Assembly: GCF_026113935.1 (NCBI RefSeq)
Contig: NZ_JAPEUL010000001.1
Location: 1 to 64,000, forward strand
From: Marinomonas rhodophyticola
GTDB taxonomy: Bacteria; Pseudomonadota; Gammaproteobacteria; Pseudomonadales; Marinomonadaceae
Direction: 5' to 3'
Length of the DNA stretch: 64,000 bases
Below the pieces are notes generated by a model. The model was not told where the DNA came from, made no database searches, and saw only the letters and a program-made list of their open reading frames with translations. Made by a program: the position numbers and the translations under genes. Below, piece after piece: positions 8,433-18,223 of the stretch. Position 1 is the stretch's first letter, and the number at the start of each line of letters is the position of its first letter.

Positions 8433-8467
8433 AAAAAAAGGTGAATCATTGCTGATTCACCTTTTTT
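8433..8467. terminator. Bidirectional intrinsic terminator
   Basis: AAAAAAAGGTGAATCA, loop TTGC, TGATTCACCTTTTTT: a 9-bp GC-containing stem extended by A/T pairs, with T-runs on both strands. It serves the HExxH gene from the left and gcvP from the right. Confidence 0.9.
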
Positions 8468-8497
8468 GTTTCTAGTGCTTTTTAGTAGTTTGAAAAA

Positions 8498-11362
8498 TTA
8501 ATCTTCGTAGCTATCAATTGGTGGGCATTCGCAGAATAGGTTGCGGTCACCGTAGACGTTGTCGATACGGCCAACGGGGGCCAGTATTTACGTGCCTTGA
8601 TCCAATTCAATGGATAAGCCGCTTCTTTACGAGAGTAAGCGTGTGTCCATTCTATATCGAGTAGGCTGTCTGCAGTATGCGGTGCGTTAACCAGTGGGTT
8701 GTCTTCTAGTGGCCATTCGCCCGCTTGCACTTTACTGATCTCTTTGCGAATCTGAATCATGGAATCACAGAAGCGATCTAGTTCTTCAAGGTTTTCCGAT
8801 TCTGTTGGCTCAATCATTAACGTACCAGCAACAGGGAAAGACATGGTTGGCGCATGGAAACCAAAGTCCATTAAGCGTTTAGCAATGTCTTCTTCGCTTA
8901 TGCCTGATTCGGCTTTAAGTGGGCGAATATCGATAATACACTCGTGTGCCACAGTACCGTTTTTGCCAGTGTAAAGAACCGGGTAGTGTTCACCTAGGCG
9001 TTTGGCAATGTAGTTAGCATTCAAAATGGCATTAAAAGTAGCATCACGTAAACCTTTATCGCCCATCATTTTGATGTACATCCAAGTAATTACGAGGATA
9101 CTTGCACTACCGTACGGTGCCGCTGATACCGCACCGTGTTGCTCAAGCATGCCCATCACTGGAGTAACAGCGTGACCGGGTAGGAAAGGTGCAAGGTGAG
9201 ATTTAACACCAATTGGTCCCATGCCAGTGGCCACCGCCGCCATGCGGAATACAGAATGTTTTGTGTAGGTTTAAGTGAGAAACATCACCGCCAAATGTAC
9301 CCGGAGGCGCAACACCAACTAATGCGTTTAGGTTGGCGCCATCTATGTACACTTGACCACCGAATTTGTGAACGATGTCACAGACTTCACGAATGTGTTC
9401 TTCGAATACACCGTGAGTGGATGGATAAGTTGCCATAATGCAGCTAAGTTGCGCGGCATGCTTTTCTGCTTTTTCAGCAAGATCAGCCAAATCGATGTTG
9501 CCGTTTTCATCACATTTAACAATCACAACTTTCATGCCTGCCAATGCGGCTGATGCTGGGTTGGTGCCGTGAGCAGAGCTTGGGATCAAGCATACGTCAC
9601 GGTCATGGTCACCACGAGATTTGTGGTATTTATCGATCGCAATTAGACCCGCGTATTCGCCTTGCGCACCAGAGTTTGGTTGCAAAGAGACGGTGTCATA
9701 ACCTGTTGCCTTAGAAAGCAGCTCAACAAGCTCCTGCAATAAGGCGTGGTAGCCAGCAACTTGATTGCTTGGTGCAAATGGGTGAATTCGTCCAAACTCA
9801 GCCCAAGTCACTGGGATCATTTCAGAGGCCGCGTTTAGCTTCATCGTGCACGATCCAAGAGGAATCATACTCTGGTTTAGTGCGATATCTTTTACTTCCA
9901 ATTGGTGCATGTAGCGCATCAATTCGGTTTCGCTGTGATGGCTGTTAAATACTGGGTGAGTCAGGATGGCATCTTGACGCAGCATTGCAGCATCAAAACC
10001 ATATGCCGCCTCAGTATTCGTGATGTCTTCTAATGACAGTTCTGCGCCGAAACATTCTGCCAAATCGATAAGGTCGTTTGGTGTGATGGTTTCGTTTAGC
10101 GCGACAGATACTTGGCCTTCAGACATTTTGTAGAAGTTCATTAACTTCGCCGCGCCTTTTGCCATAATACTGTCTGTTTGATCACCCGTATTGACGATGA
10201 CAGTATCAAAGTAGCTTGCGTTGGTTGTAAAGCCTTGTTTGTGAATGGCGTTAGCAAAGCAATTTGTCAGTGCAGCGATGCGATTGGCAATTTTTTTAAG
10301 ACCAGCAGGGCCGTGATAAACCGCATAGAAGCCAGCCATCATGGCAAGTAATGCTTGAGCAGTACAAATGTTTGATGTCGCTTTTTCGCGGCGAATATGT
10401 TGCTCGCGAGTTTGCATTGCCATACGAAGCGCTGGTTTGCCATGGCTGTCTTTAGACACGCCGATAACGCGACCTGGCATGGAGCGTTTGAACGCGTCTT
10501 TGGTTGCTAAGAAAGCCGCGTGAGGTCCGCCAAAGCCCATTGGGACGCCAAAGCGTTGTGCAGAACCAAATACAATGTCTGCGCCCATTTCGCCTGGAGA
10601 TTTCAATAGAACAAGAGACAGTAAATCCACTGCAATACTCACAAGGGCATCTTGTTCGTGTGCTTGTGCGATCACGGTCGTCAAATCTGCAACGGTGCCA
10701 TCAATGCCTGGGTATTGGAAAATCGCGCCAAATACATCGTGTTGTGCAAAGTTAGCGATGTCATCCACAATGACTTCTATGTCTAATAGCTCAGCACGCG
10801 TTTTAACAACGTCAATGGTTTGTGGCAAGCAGTGGCTGGCAACGAACAATGTGTCGCTCTTTTTACGGTTTGAGCGTTTCATGAGCGTCATGGCTTCGGC
10901 CGCTGCTGTGGCTTCGTCCAATAAAGAGGCATTGGATATTTCCATGCCGGTTAGATCGATAATGACTTGTTGGAAGTTTAACAGTGCTTCCAAACGACCT
11001 TGAGAAATTTCTGGTTGGTAAGGTGTGTACGCTGTGTACCAGCCAGGATTTTCTAGTAAATTTCGCAAAATAGGGGATGGCACATGCGTGTCGTGGTAAC
11101 CCATGCCGATAAAAGAACGTGCCACTTTATTTTGATTGGCAATGGCTTTTAGTTGTGCAAGGGCTTCACTTTCGCTAACAGATGTAGCAGAAAGGTCTAG
11201 ATTTGCTTGACGAATGGCTTCTGGAACGGTTTTTTCGATTAGTTCTGGAAGGCTGTTTATGCCGATTGTTGCCAGCATTTTGGCTTGTTCTGATTCATCA
11301 GGGCCAATATGGCGGGCAATAAATTCATCGTTATTTAACAAATCGCGGATGCACGAAGTCAT
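8498..11362 (-). CDS. gcvP: Glycine dehydrogenase (decarboxylating), P protein; two apparent frameshifts
   Basis: P protein decarboxylates glycine and passes the aminomethyl group to lipoyl-GcvH. The long first frame begins with [17 protein letters not shown] and carries the conserved blocks [29 protein letters not shown] and the PLP-lysine region [19 protein letters not shown]. At about 9228 one extra base (GGCCACTGG where GGCCCTGG is expected) throws the frame, and the next frame resumes at [18 protein letters not shown]. At 8576-8580 a five-base C-run, six expected, breaks it again. Repair gives [20 protein letters not shown] and a stop at 8498. With both repairs the protein is about 954 residues, the usual length. 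Both breaks look like sequencing errors. Confidence 0.93.
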
Positions 11363-11441
11363 GGTTCAATCACCTATTAAGATAAAAATCTGGGGGATTA
11401 GGCTCTCAATACTGAGAAGGAAGGAGAGCCTATATTTGAGA

Positions 11442-11825
11442 CTATTCGATAGTGGCTGAATAGCCTGCAGCATCAAGTAGCTTATCAAGATCCGCTGTGT
11501 TGCTTAGCTTGATTTTGGCAATCCATGCACCTTCATAAGGCGCTTCGTTGATCAGTTCTGGCGCATCGTTTAGGGCGTCATTCACCGCAATGACTTCACC
11601 ATTTACTGGGGCATAAATATCAGACGCCGCTTTAACAGATTCTACTAGAGAAAACTGCTCTGTCGCGACGACTTCTGCGCCTACTTCTGGCAACTCAACG
11701 TAAACAACGTCGCCAAGTAGGTCTTGCGCATGGTCTGTAATGCCCACAGTGACAGTGCCGTCACCGTTGTCTAAAACCCACTCATGAGAGTCTGCGTATT
11801 TTAGATTGTCTGGAATAGTGCTCAT
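11442..11825 (-). CDS. gcvH: Glycine cleavage system H protein
   Basis: GcvH is the 127-residue lipoyl carrier that shuttles the aminomethyl group between GcvP, GcvT and the dihydrolipoyl dehydrogenase. The lipoyl lysine is Lys65 in [18 protein letters not shown], and the start [12 protein letters not shown] is typical. The gene lies between glyA and gcvP, with 79 bp to gcvP. A strong intrinsic terminator separates it from glyA, so it needs read-through or its own promoter. An AAAGAGG ribosome site sits in the short gap after the terminator. Confidence 0.96.
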   Translation of the reverse strand: MSTIPDNLKYADSHEWVLDNGDGTVTVGITDHAQDLLGDVVYVELPEVGAEVVATEQFSLVESVKAASDIYAPVNGEVIAVNDALNDAPELINEAPYEGAWIAKIKLSNTADLDKLLDAAGYSATIE

Positions 11826-11842
11826 AGTATTTATGCCTCTTT

Positions 11843-11876
11843 AAAAAAATACCCAAGGACGTTTGTCCTTGGGTAT
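11843..11876 (-). terminator. Intrinsic terminator between glyA and gcvH
   Basis: Read leftwards: ATACCCAAGGAC, loop AAAC, GTCCTTGGGTAT, then a run of T. The 12-bp stem is perfect and ends 17 bp before the gcvH start, so most glyA transcripts should stop here. Confidence 0.92.
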
Positions 11877-11882
11877 GTGATT

Positions 11883-13160
11883 TTAGCGGTAAAGTGGGAA
11901 GCGTTTACAAAGCTCTTTGACTTCTGCAAGTACACGAGCTTCTACTTCAGGGTTGCCTTCAGGCATTTCAACCAAACCGTCTAGAACGTCACTGATTAGG
12001 TGGCCCACTTTTTGGAACTCTTCAATACCAAAGCCACGTGATGTTGCTGCTGGTGTACCAATACGGATACCAGAAGTGATCATTGGTTTTTCAGTGTCGA
12101 AAGGAATGCCGTTTTTGTTACAAGTGATGCCTGCGCGCTCAAGTGCCTTATCAACAACATTGCCTTTCAAGCCTTTAGGACGAAGGTCAACCAACATTAA
12201 ATGGTTATCTGTTCCGCCTGTTACAATGTCGCAACCACGTTCTATCATGACAGCGGCCAAAGCTTTTGCGTTGGCAACGACTTGGTCGATGTACACTTTG
12301 AACTCAGGTTTCAGTGCTTCACCGAATGCGACTGCTTTGCCAGCGATGACGTGCATTAGCGGGCCACCTTGGTAACCTGGGAATACAGCAGAGTTGATTT
12401 TCTTGCCAAGTTCTAGGTCGTTGGAAAGAATCATGCCGCCACGAGGACCGCGCAGAGTTTTGTGCGTTGTTGTCGTAACAACGTGCGCATACGGTAGTGG
12501 AGACGGGTGAGCACCTGTTGCAACAAGGCCTGCAATGTGTGCCATGTCTACGAATAGGTAAGCACCAACTTTATCAGCAATCTCTCGGAAGCGTTTGAAA
12601 TCAATAACGCGAGGGATGGCTGAGCCACCCGCGATGATCATTTTTGGCTTGCATTCTAGCGCTTGCGCTTCAATAGCATCGTAATCGATCAATAATGTTT
12701 CAGGGTTAACTTGGTACTGAACCGCATTGAACCATTTGCCAGACTGAGCTGGTGGCGCGCCATGAGTTAGGTGACCACCTGCATCCAATGACATGCCTAA
12801 AATAGTATCTCCTGGTTGAAGTAGCGCAAGCATTACAGCACCATTTGCTTGGGCGCCAGAGTGAGGCTGCACGTTTGCAAATTCACAGTTGAACAATTGT
12901 TTAGCACGATCAATGGCAAGTTGTTCAGTCACATCAACCGCTTCACAGCCACCGTAATAACGACGATTCGGATAACCTTCTGCGTATTTGTTTGTCAGAA
13001 CAGAGCCTTGAGCCTCTAAAACCGCTTTTGAAGTGATGTTCTCAGAAGCAATCAATTCAATACCAGTTTCTTGACGCTCTTGTTCTTCAACGATCGTTGC
13101 AAAAAGTTCTGGGTCTCGTTCAGCGAGAGTTTGGCTGAAAAAGGCTTCGGTGTTGGCCAT
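11883..13160 (-). CDS. glyA: Serine hydroxymethyltransferase
   Basis: GlyA is a PLP enzyme interconverting serine and glycine with tetrahydrofolate, which feeds one-carbon units next to the cleavage system. The PLP lysine is Lys234 in [16 protein letters not shown]. Other blocks seen are [26 protein letters not shown] and [12 protein letters not shown]. The start at 13160 follows AGAGGAA with a good gap. An upstream in-frame ATG at 13202 lacks a site. The protein of 425 residues is normal. The promoter should lie in the 371-bp spacer shared with gcvT. Confidence 0.97.
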   Translation of the reverse strand: MANTEAFFSQTLAERDPELFATIVEEQERQETGIELIASENITSKAVLEAQGSVLTNKYAEGYPNRRYYGGCEAVDVTEQLAIDRAKQLFNCEFANVQPHSGAQANGAVMLALLQPGDTILGMSLDAGGHLTHGAPPAQSGKWFNAVQYQVNPETLLIDYDAIEAQALECKPKMIIAGGSAIPRVIDFKRFREIADKVGAYLFVDMAHIAGLVATGAHPSPLPYAHVVTTTTHKTLRGPRGGMILSNDLELGKKINSAVFPGYQGGPLMHVIAGKAVAFGEALKPEFKVYIDQVVANAKALAAVMIERGCDIVTGGTDNHLMLVDLRPKGLKGNVVDKALERAGITCNKNGIPFDTEKPMITSGIRIGTPAATSRGFGIEEFQKVGHLISDVLDGLVEMPEGNPEVEARVLAEVKELCKRFPLYR

Positions 13161-13316
13161 GGAGAAATTCCTCTTAAATAAACATGTATGCCCAAAAGAC
13201 AATGAGTCTTGCGTATAATAACACTAAGGGAGTCTAAGATGATGAAAAAAGATCATCTTTCTAAGAGCGTCAGTCATTGTTTGGTTTGCGTCAATTTTGC
13301 TTATCATAATCAAAAA

Positions 13317-13332
13317 GTTTCCAATTGGAAAC
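13317..13332. promoter_or_regulatory. Palindrome 1 in the glyA-gcvT spacer (putative operator)
   Basis: GTTTCCAATTGGAAAC is a perfect 16-bp palindrome, 157 bp upstream of the glyA start. It shares the core GTTTCCAAT-GGAAAC with a second site 163 bp to the right. I cannot name the regulator. The rest of the 371-bp spacer shows no glycine riboswitch-like helices or other gene. Confidence 0.6.
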
Positions 13333-13478
13333 AGTAAACAGGGGGTAATTAAAAAGTTTGTTTTCAAATATATTTGACCTTTTGTTCAAGTTTTTTGTTG
13401 ATATCTGTTGTATCTAATTGCAAATATTCTTTAGCAAATGGTGCTTAATGCTTGTCAAACTCGGTTTGTTTTAGATAC

Positions 13479-13500
13479 TCTGTTTCCAATCGGAAACAGA
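13479..13500. promoter_or_regulatory. Palindrome 2 in the glyA-gcvT spacer (putative operator)
   Basis: Arms TCTGTTTCC and GGAAACAGA flank AATC, giving 9-bp perfect arms. It lies 31 bp upstream of the gcvT ATG, where a repressor would cover the promoter or transcript start. It is a longer form of the palindrome at 13317. Confidence 0.65.
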
Positions 13501-13531
13501 TCTAATCACAATTTTAATGAAGGTTATCGTT

Positions 13532-14633
13532 ATGAAACGTACTGCTCTGTGTGATCTACATATTGCCTCTGGCGCTAGAATGGTTGAGTTTGCTGGCTAC
13601 GAAATGCCTGTTCAATACCCGCTGGGTGTCATGAAAGAGCATTTATGGACGCGTGAAAATGCGGGTCTTTTTGATGTATCGCACATGGGGCAAGTCATTC
13701 TTCGAGGTAAAAATGTAAAGACGGCGCTTGAGTCAATTTTACCAGTGGATGTGCTAGGCTTGCTGAGGGTATGCAGCGTTATGGCATGTTTACCACAGAT
13801 GATGGTGGTATGACGGACGATTTGATGTTTGCTAATTGGGGGGCGGATGAAGTCTTCATGGTGGTGAACGCCGGCTGTAAAGAGCAAGATTTTGCTTACT
13901 TACAGGCATCTCTGGTTGATTGTGATGTTGAGGTTGTTGAAGATCGATCCTTGCTCGCTATCCAAGGGCCAAAAGCGCGTGAGGTGTTCGCTCGTATGGT
14001 TCCAGATGCGGCAACAATGACCTTTATGCAGAGTGTTAAGTTTGAATGGCAAGGTGTTGAGTTATGGGTGAGTTGTTCTGGCTATACGGGTGAAGATGGT
14101 TATGAGGTGTCGGTATCAAATGATCATGCGGAAGCTTTTGCTAATGCCTTGCTAGCGTTTGATGAAGTGGAGTGGATTGGACTTGGCGCGCGTGATTCTT
14201 TGCGTCTCGAAGCGGGCTTATGTTTGTATGGTCACGACATTGACACCACTACCACGCCAATCGAAGCCTCTCTTAATTGGGCCATTCAAAAAGTGCGCCG
14301 TTTAGAAGGTGAGCGTGCTGGAGGGTTCCCAGGTGCCGATATTATATTGCCGCAATTTACCAACAAGCCTTCAAGAAGGCGAGTGGGTTTTTAGTTGATG
14401 GGCGCGCACCAGTTCGTGAAGGAGTTGAGATTGTTAATGCGTCAGGTGAAGTGAAGGGCACAGTGACGAGTGGCGGCTTCTCGCCAACTCTTGCTCAGCC
14501 TATTGTGATGGCGTATGTGTCGACACAGGCTTTAGACGCAGGTGAGCCTTTGTTTGCTCATGTGAGAGGGAAAAGCATTCCTCTGACGCTGACGGCAATG
14601 CCCTTTGTTGCTGCTCGTTATTACCGCGGGTAA
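13532..14633 (+). CDS. gcvT: Aminomethyltransferase, T protein of glycine cleavage; two apparent frameshifts
   Basis: T protein releases ammonia and makes methylene-tetrahydrofolate from aminomethyl-GcvH. The start (LCDLHIASGARMVEFAGYEM) follows AAGG at a good distance from 13532. An ATG at 13517 has no site. The frame loses one G near 13762 (GGCTTG-CTGAGG), and repair yields DVLGLAEGMQRYGMFTTDDG. It loses one T in the run at 14388-14392, and repair yields RRVGFLVDGRAPVREGVEIV and then TSGGFSPTLAQPIVMAYV. Repaired length is about 367 residues, normal for the family. The gene is divergent from glyA-gcvH-gcvP, and a palindrome sits just upstream. Confidence 0.92.
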
Positions 14634-14798
14634 TCGTCAAAAATTTGTTTTAATGATTAGCGGCTTTCAGGGATCTTAAAAAAAGATCTTAGAAAACTCT
14701 GCTAACGGTTTATTTATTATGCGTCACGTGAAGTTTTCTCCTTTGCGTGGCGCATTTTTGTTTCTTATGTATAATTCTTCACTTTTGGAGTTCTATCG

Positions 14799-15338
14799 TT
14801 GGCAAGTGCAACGCAGCTTGTGGCCGCTTTTAGCGCCTGTTTCTTTTCAGGTTTCAATACTCGTCTTATTGCTGGTGCCGATGAGCCTCTTTATCTGCCG
14901 GCAAGGGCTAATGATCCTGCGATGATTTTTTTTCGTTATGATTACCCATCGAGCGCTTTACATGAAGTGAGTCATTGGTGTATCGCGGGTGAAAAGAGGC
15001 GATTGCTAGAAGATTATGGCTATTGGTATGAGTCAGACACCCGTGACCTGTTAACACAACAAGAATTTGAGCGAGTGGAGGTGAAGCCGCAAGCCGTTGA
15101 GTGTGTATTGCACTGGGTTGCTGGTTTGCCTTTTCGGGTAAGCGTGGATAATTTGTCTTTGCCGGATTATGACGCAACGCATTTTGAGCAGTCAGTGATG
15201 TTGCAGGTTGGTCTATACATCCATTCTGGATTGCCAGAAAGAGCAGAAATTTTTTCGAGATATTTATTGGCCCAGCGTTGCCCTAACGTACTATTTGATG
15301 AATTTTTGAAGCGACAGTATGAAGATTATTGCAGATGA
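14799..15338 (+). CDS. epmC: Elongation factor P hydroxylase
   Basis: EpmC (YfcM) hydroxylates the beta-lysyl-lysine of elongation factor P. The 179-residue product shows FSGFNTRLIAGADEPLYLPA, then SALHEVSHWCIAGEKRRLLE, in which the histidines and glutamate resemble the metal site, and DYGYWYESD and EVKPQA, all characteristic. The start is a TTG at 14799 with GGAG about 8 bases before it. No in-frame ATG is suitably placed. It overlaps pdxB by 20 bp, so the two are translationally linked. The lysyl-modifying genes epmA and epmB are not in the window. Confidence 0.9.
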   Translation: MASATQLVAAFSACFFSGFNTRLIAGADEPLYLPARANDPAMIFFRYDYPSSALHEVSHWCIAGEKRRLLEDYGYWYESDTRDLLTQQEFERVEVKPQAVECVLHWVAGLPFRVSVDNLSLPDYDATHFEQSVMLQVGLYIHSGLPERAEIFSRYLLAQRCPNVLFDEFLKRQYEDYCR

Positions 15339-16452
15339 AAATATGCCAAATGTGGAAACTCTGTTTTCGCATTTAGGTACTGTGGAGTTAGTAAATGGTC
15401 GAAATTTAACTCATGGACAAGTGAAAGATGCCGATATTCTTTTAGTGCGATCTGTTACTAAGGTGACGCGTGGATTGCTGGATGGCAGTTCGGTTCGTTT
15501 TGTCGGGAGCGCTACCATTGGTGTTGATCATATAGATTTGGACTATCTGGCGCAGGCAAATATTGCGTTCAGCAGTGCGCCTGGTTGCAATGCTGAGGCG
15601 GTCGCCGACTACGTCTTTAGTGCGTTAAGTCATCTTTATATGACAAAAAAATTGCCTTGGTTGAAGCGGAAAATAGGCGTAGTTGGTTACGGCAATGTTG
15701 GTAAAACCGTGTATCAACGCTTTGCCCAAATGGGGTGTGACGTGTGTGTATATGATCCTTTGAAAGCGCAGGATCAATATGATGTTAATTTTGTTTCTTT
15801 GGCTGACATACTGACTTGTGATGTCATCTCGCTGCATGCCCCTTTGACAACATCAGGAAGCTATCCAACTAAAGACATGCTAGGCTGCGAAGAACTAAGT
15901 CAGTTGTCATCTGGTGTTGCTATTATTTCTGCAGGGCGTGGTGGTGTTATCAATGAAAGTGCATTGATTGAGCGTCATAAACAGTTGCAAGGTGATATGC
16001 ATCTCGTTTTGGATGTTTGGGATGGTGAGCCTCTCATCAATCAAGAGCTTGCTTCTATCGTTGATATTGCCACACCGCATATTGCTGGATACAGCAAGCA
16101 GGGGCGTGAAAAAGGAACATGGATGGTGTATTTGGCCTTATGTAAGTATTTAAAGATTGAGGCTCCTAAGATTGTTAGGGGTGATGCCATTAGTCCGGGA
16201 TGGTTTGCCTCTTTTGATCTGAGTAATCAGTTTCCTTATGAGGAGGCACTAGCTCGTTGTGTTCAGGCTGTTTATGATGTGGCCCGAGACGATGTTCGAT
16301 TACGCTATAAGTACAGAGAAAACAAAGAAAGTAATGTGTTTGATTGGTTGCGTAAGAATTATGTAGAGAGAGACGAGTTTAATACTTGTTTAATAGGTTC
16401 CACTGGTGATGCATCTTCTTTGTTGGGTGCGATCGGCTTTTCAGTAAAATAA
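15319..16452 (+). CDS. pdxB: Erythronate-4-phosphate dehydrogenase
   Basis: PdxB carries out the second step of DXP-dependent pyridoxal phosphate synthesis, oxidising 4-phosphoerythronate. The 377-residue protein starts MKIIADENMPNVETLFSHLG and has the family NAD site IGVVGYGNVGKTVYQRF, SATIGVDHIDL, the catalytic region ISAGRGGVINESAL and the histidine in DIATPHIAGYSKQGR. The C-terminal PdxB dimerisation region is present. It overlaps epmC. PLP demand nearby (glyA, gcvP, alaA) is suggestive only. Confidence 0.95.
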   Translation: MKIIADENMPNVETLFSHLGTVELVNGRNLTHGQVKDADILLVRSVTKVTRGLLDGSSVRFVGSATIGVDHIDLDYLAQANIAFSSAPGCNAEAVADYVFSALSHLYMTKKLPWLKRKIGVVGYGNVGKTVYQRFAQMGCDVCVYDPLKAQDQYDVNFVSLADILTCDVISLHAPLTTSGSYPTKDMLGCEELSQLSSGVAIISAGRGGVINESALIERHKQLQGDMHLVLDVWDGEPLINQELASIVDIATPHIAGYSKQGREKGTWMVYLALCKYLKIEAPKIVRGDAISPGWFASFDLSNQFPYEEALARCVQAVYDVARDDVRLRYKYRENKESNVFDWLRKNYVERDEFNTCLIGSTGDASSLLGAIGFSVK

Positions 16453-16473
16453 TATGAGAACTAAGGTTAATGC

Positions 16474-17194
16474 ATGGCTGGAGTAATGCAGGTCGATTTA
16501 GGTGATCTTGATGTGCCAATAGGAACCACTGTTCAGTTGGAATTTATTTCTCCACCTGGTCGCTATATGGTTAAAGTACTTGGTAGTCTTCCTGGACGAT
16601 CGTTGATTTTGTCAACCCCAAGCTGAATGGTAAAAATATCTTGGTAAGGGAGAGTCAGATTGTCAATGTTCGGCTTATGTTGAGCACTCACGTTTGCGCC
16701 TTTTCAAGTAAAGTGGCTAAGAGTTATTTGGAGCCAGCTGCGCATTTGCATATTGCGTATCCTAGTTATGTTGAGACGTCGGAAGTGCGGCAAGCGGTCC
16801 GAGTTGAGACGCGTTTAATATGCAACTTGGTCTCAATACTTCTGCTGACACAATTGCTGCTGGATCGTCGGCGATTGTTATAGATCTGAGTTTTGGTGGT
16901 GCTAAGCTAATATCAAAGGAAGATTTTGGTTCGGTAAATCAAACCATGCGCTTAGTCTGTAATGTCAAAATTGGGCCTTATAACCATATTTTAAAGTTAG
17001 ATTGTGAAATTCGTTCACAAGAAATTCAGATGCTTGAGCAAGTTCAATCGGGTTTGGTCGATAATGATTTTCTAGCGCGTATGGGGGTAGAATATTTTTA
17101 CGTGTATGGCGTGCGTTTTATGGACCTTGCAAAAGAGTTTGGTATTCCATTGATGGCGTTTATTTTAGAGACACAGCTCAATAAAACGAAATGA
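16474..17194 (+). CDS. Flagellar brake protein, YcgR-like PilZ domain; two apparent frameshifts
   Basis: This looks like a c-di-GMP-binding protein of the YcgR type, which slows flagellar motors when c-di-GMP rises. The N-terminal domain reads LDVPIGTTVQLEFISPPGRY. The PilZ domain begins at RQAVRVETRL (RxxxR motif) and has DLSFGGAKL (D-x-S-x-x-G motif). Two shortened homopolymers break it: a C-run at 16616-16619 (repair gives LILSTPKLNGKNILVRESQ) and an A-run at 16817-16818 (repair gives TRLNMQLGLNTSADT). Repaired length is about 240 residues. The start at 16474 follows TAAGG. A c-di-GMP effector role follows from the two intact motifs. Confidence 0.8.
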
Positions 17195-17221
17195 ATGGTG
17201 TTTATCTCGGATAAAAATGAT

Positions 17222-17251
17222 AAAAAACGCCAGCATGTGCTGGCGTTTTTT
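17222..17251. terminator. Bidirectional intrinsic terminator
   Basis: AAAAAACGCCAGCA, loop TG, TGCTGGCGTTTTTT. It lies between the convergent PilZ and htpX genes and has T-runs on both strands. Confidence 0.93.
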
Positions 17252-17268
17252 GTTCTAACAAGCAGGCG

Positions 17269-18147
17269 TTAAAGCGCTTGAAGAGCTTTGATTCTGGCCT
17301 CGATTGGCGGGTGGCTTGAGAATAGCTCGCCTAATGTTGGTGTCTTTCCACGACGAATGCCAAACGCCAACATAGAGTCAGGCATACGGCTCTCTTCATG
17401 TTCTTGTTGGAGTCGCGCCAACGCAGCGATCATTGCGCCTTTGCCAGCTAGTCTCGCGCCAGCTTCATCTGCTCTGAACTCTCTGAAGCGAGAGAACCAC
17501 ATGACGATCATGGAAGCTAATACACCAAAAATGATCTCAAATACAAATGTAGCGATATAGTAGCCCCAGCCAACAGAGCCTTCGTTATCATTTCGACGCA
17601 AGAACTGATCAACAGCATAGGCAGCAATACGCGCGAAGAACATAACAAACGTATTAACGACACCTTGTACAAGAGTAAGAGTGACCATGTCTCCGTTCGC
17701 TACGTGGCCAATTTCATGGCCAAGTACGGCTTTTATCTCATCTGGAGAAAAGCGATCTAACATGCCACTTGAAACAGCGACCAATGCCGCATTTTTATTC
17801 CAGCCAGTTGCAAAAGCGTTGGCCTCGTGAGCAGGAAAAATGGCGACCTCTGGCATTTGAATACCAGCTTTTTGAGATAGCTCTTTGACGGTATCTAATA
17901 ACCACGCTTCTTTGTGATTACGAGGTTTCTCTATCACGACCGCTCCAGAACCGCGTTTTGCCATGAATTTGGAGAGGAATAAAGAAATGAAGCTCCCTGT
18001 GAAGCCAAAGACGGCACAGAAAATCAGTAGAGACGTAAAGTTGAGACCATTACTGGTCATATAACCGTTGACGCCTAAAAGGCTTAAGACAACTCCCGCT
18101 ACCACCATGACAGCTAGGTTTGTCAGTAAGAAAAGAATAATACGCAT
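17269..18147 (-). CDS. htpX: Membrane zinc protease HtpX
   Basis: HtpX is an inner-membrane M48 protease that clears damaged membrane proteins with FtsH. The 292-residue protein has two N-terminal helices ([20 protein letters not shown] and [19 protein letters not shown]), the zinc motif HEIGH at 144-148, further helices and [16 protein letters not shown] with the third ligand. The start at 18147 follows GGAG. An in-frame ATG at 18180 is less likely. Family expression is often envelope-stress controlled, but no such site was identified here. Confidence 0.95.
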   Translation of the reverse strand: MRIILFLLTNLAVMVVAGVVLSLLGVNGYMTSNGLNFTSLLIFCAVFGFTGSFISLFLSKFMAKRGSGAVVIEKPRNHKEAWLLDTVKELSQKAGIQMPEVAIFPAHEANAFATGWNKNAALVAVSSGMLDRFSPDEIKAVLGHEIGHVANGDMVTLTLVQGVVNTFVMFFARIAAYAVDQFLRRNDNEGSVGWGYYIATFVFEIIFGVLASMIVMWFSRFREFRADEAGARLAGKGAMIAALARLQQEHEESRMPDSMLAFGIRRGKTPTLGELFSSHPPIEARIKALQAL

Positions 18148-18223
18148 AAGTATGCTCCTTAATAAGTTGTTAAGGAGCATAGTAGGGTTTTATTGGATTA
18201 TTTCAAGATAAAACGGAGCTCTA

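Noticed and set aside
13161..13531. Glycine riboswitch upstream of gcvT
   Set aside because: No matching helices or conserved core could be seen by eye; palindromic DNA sites are more convincing.
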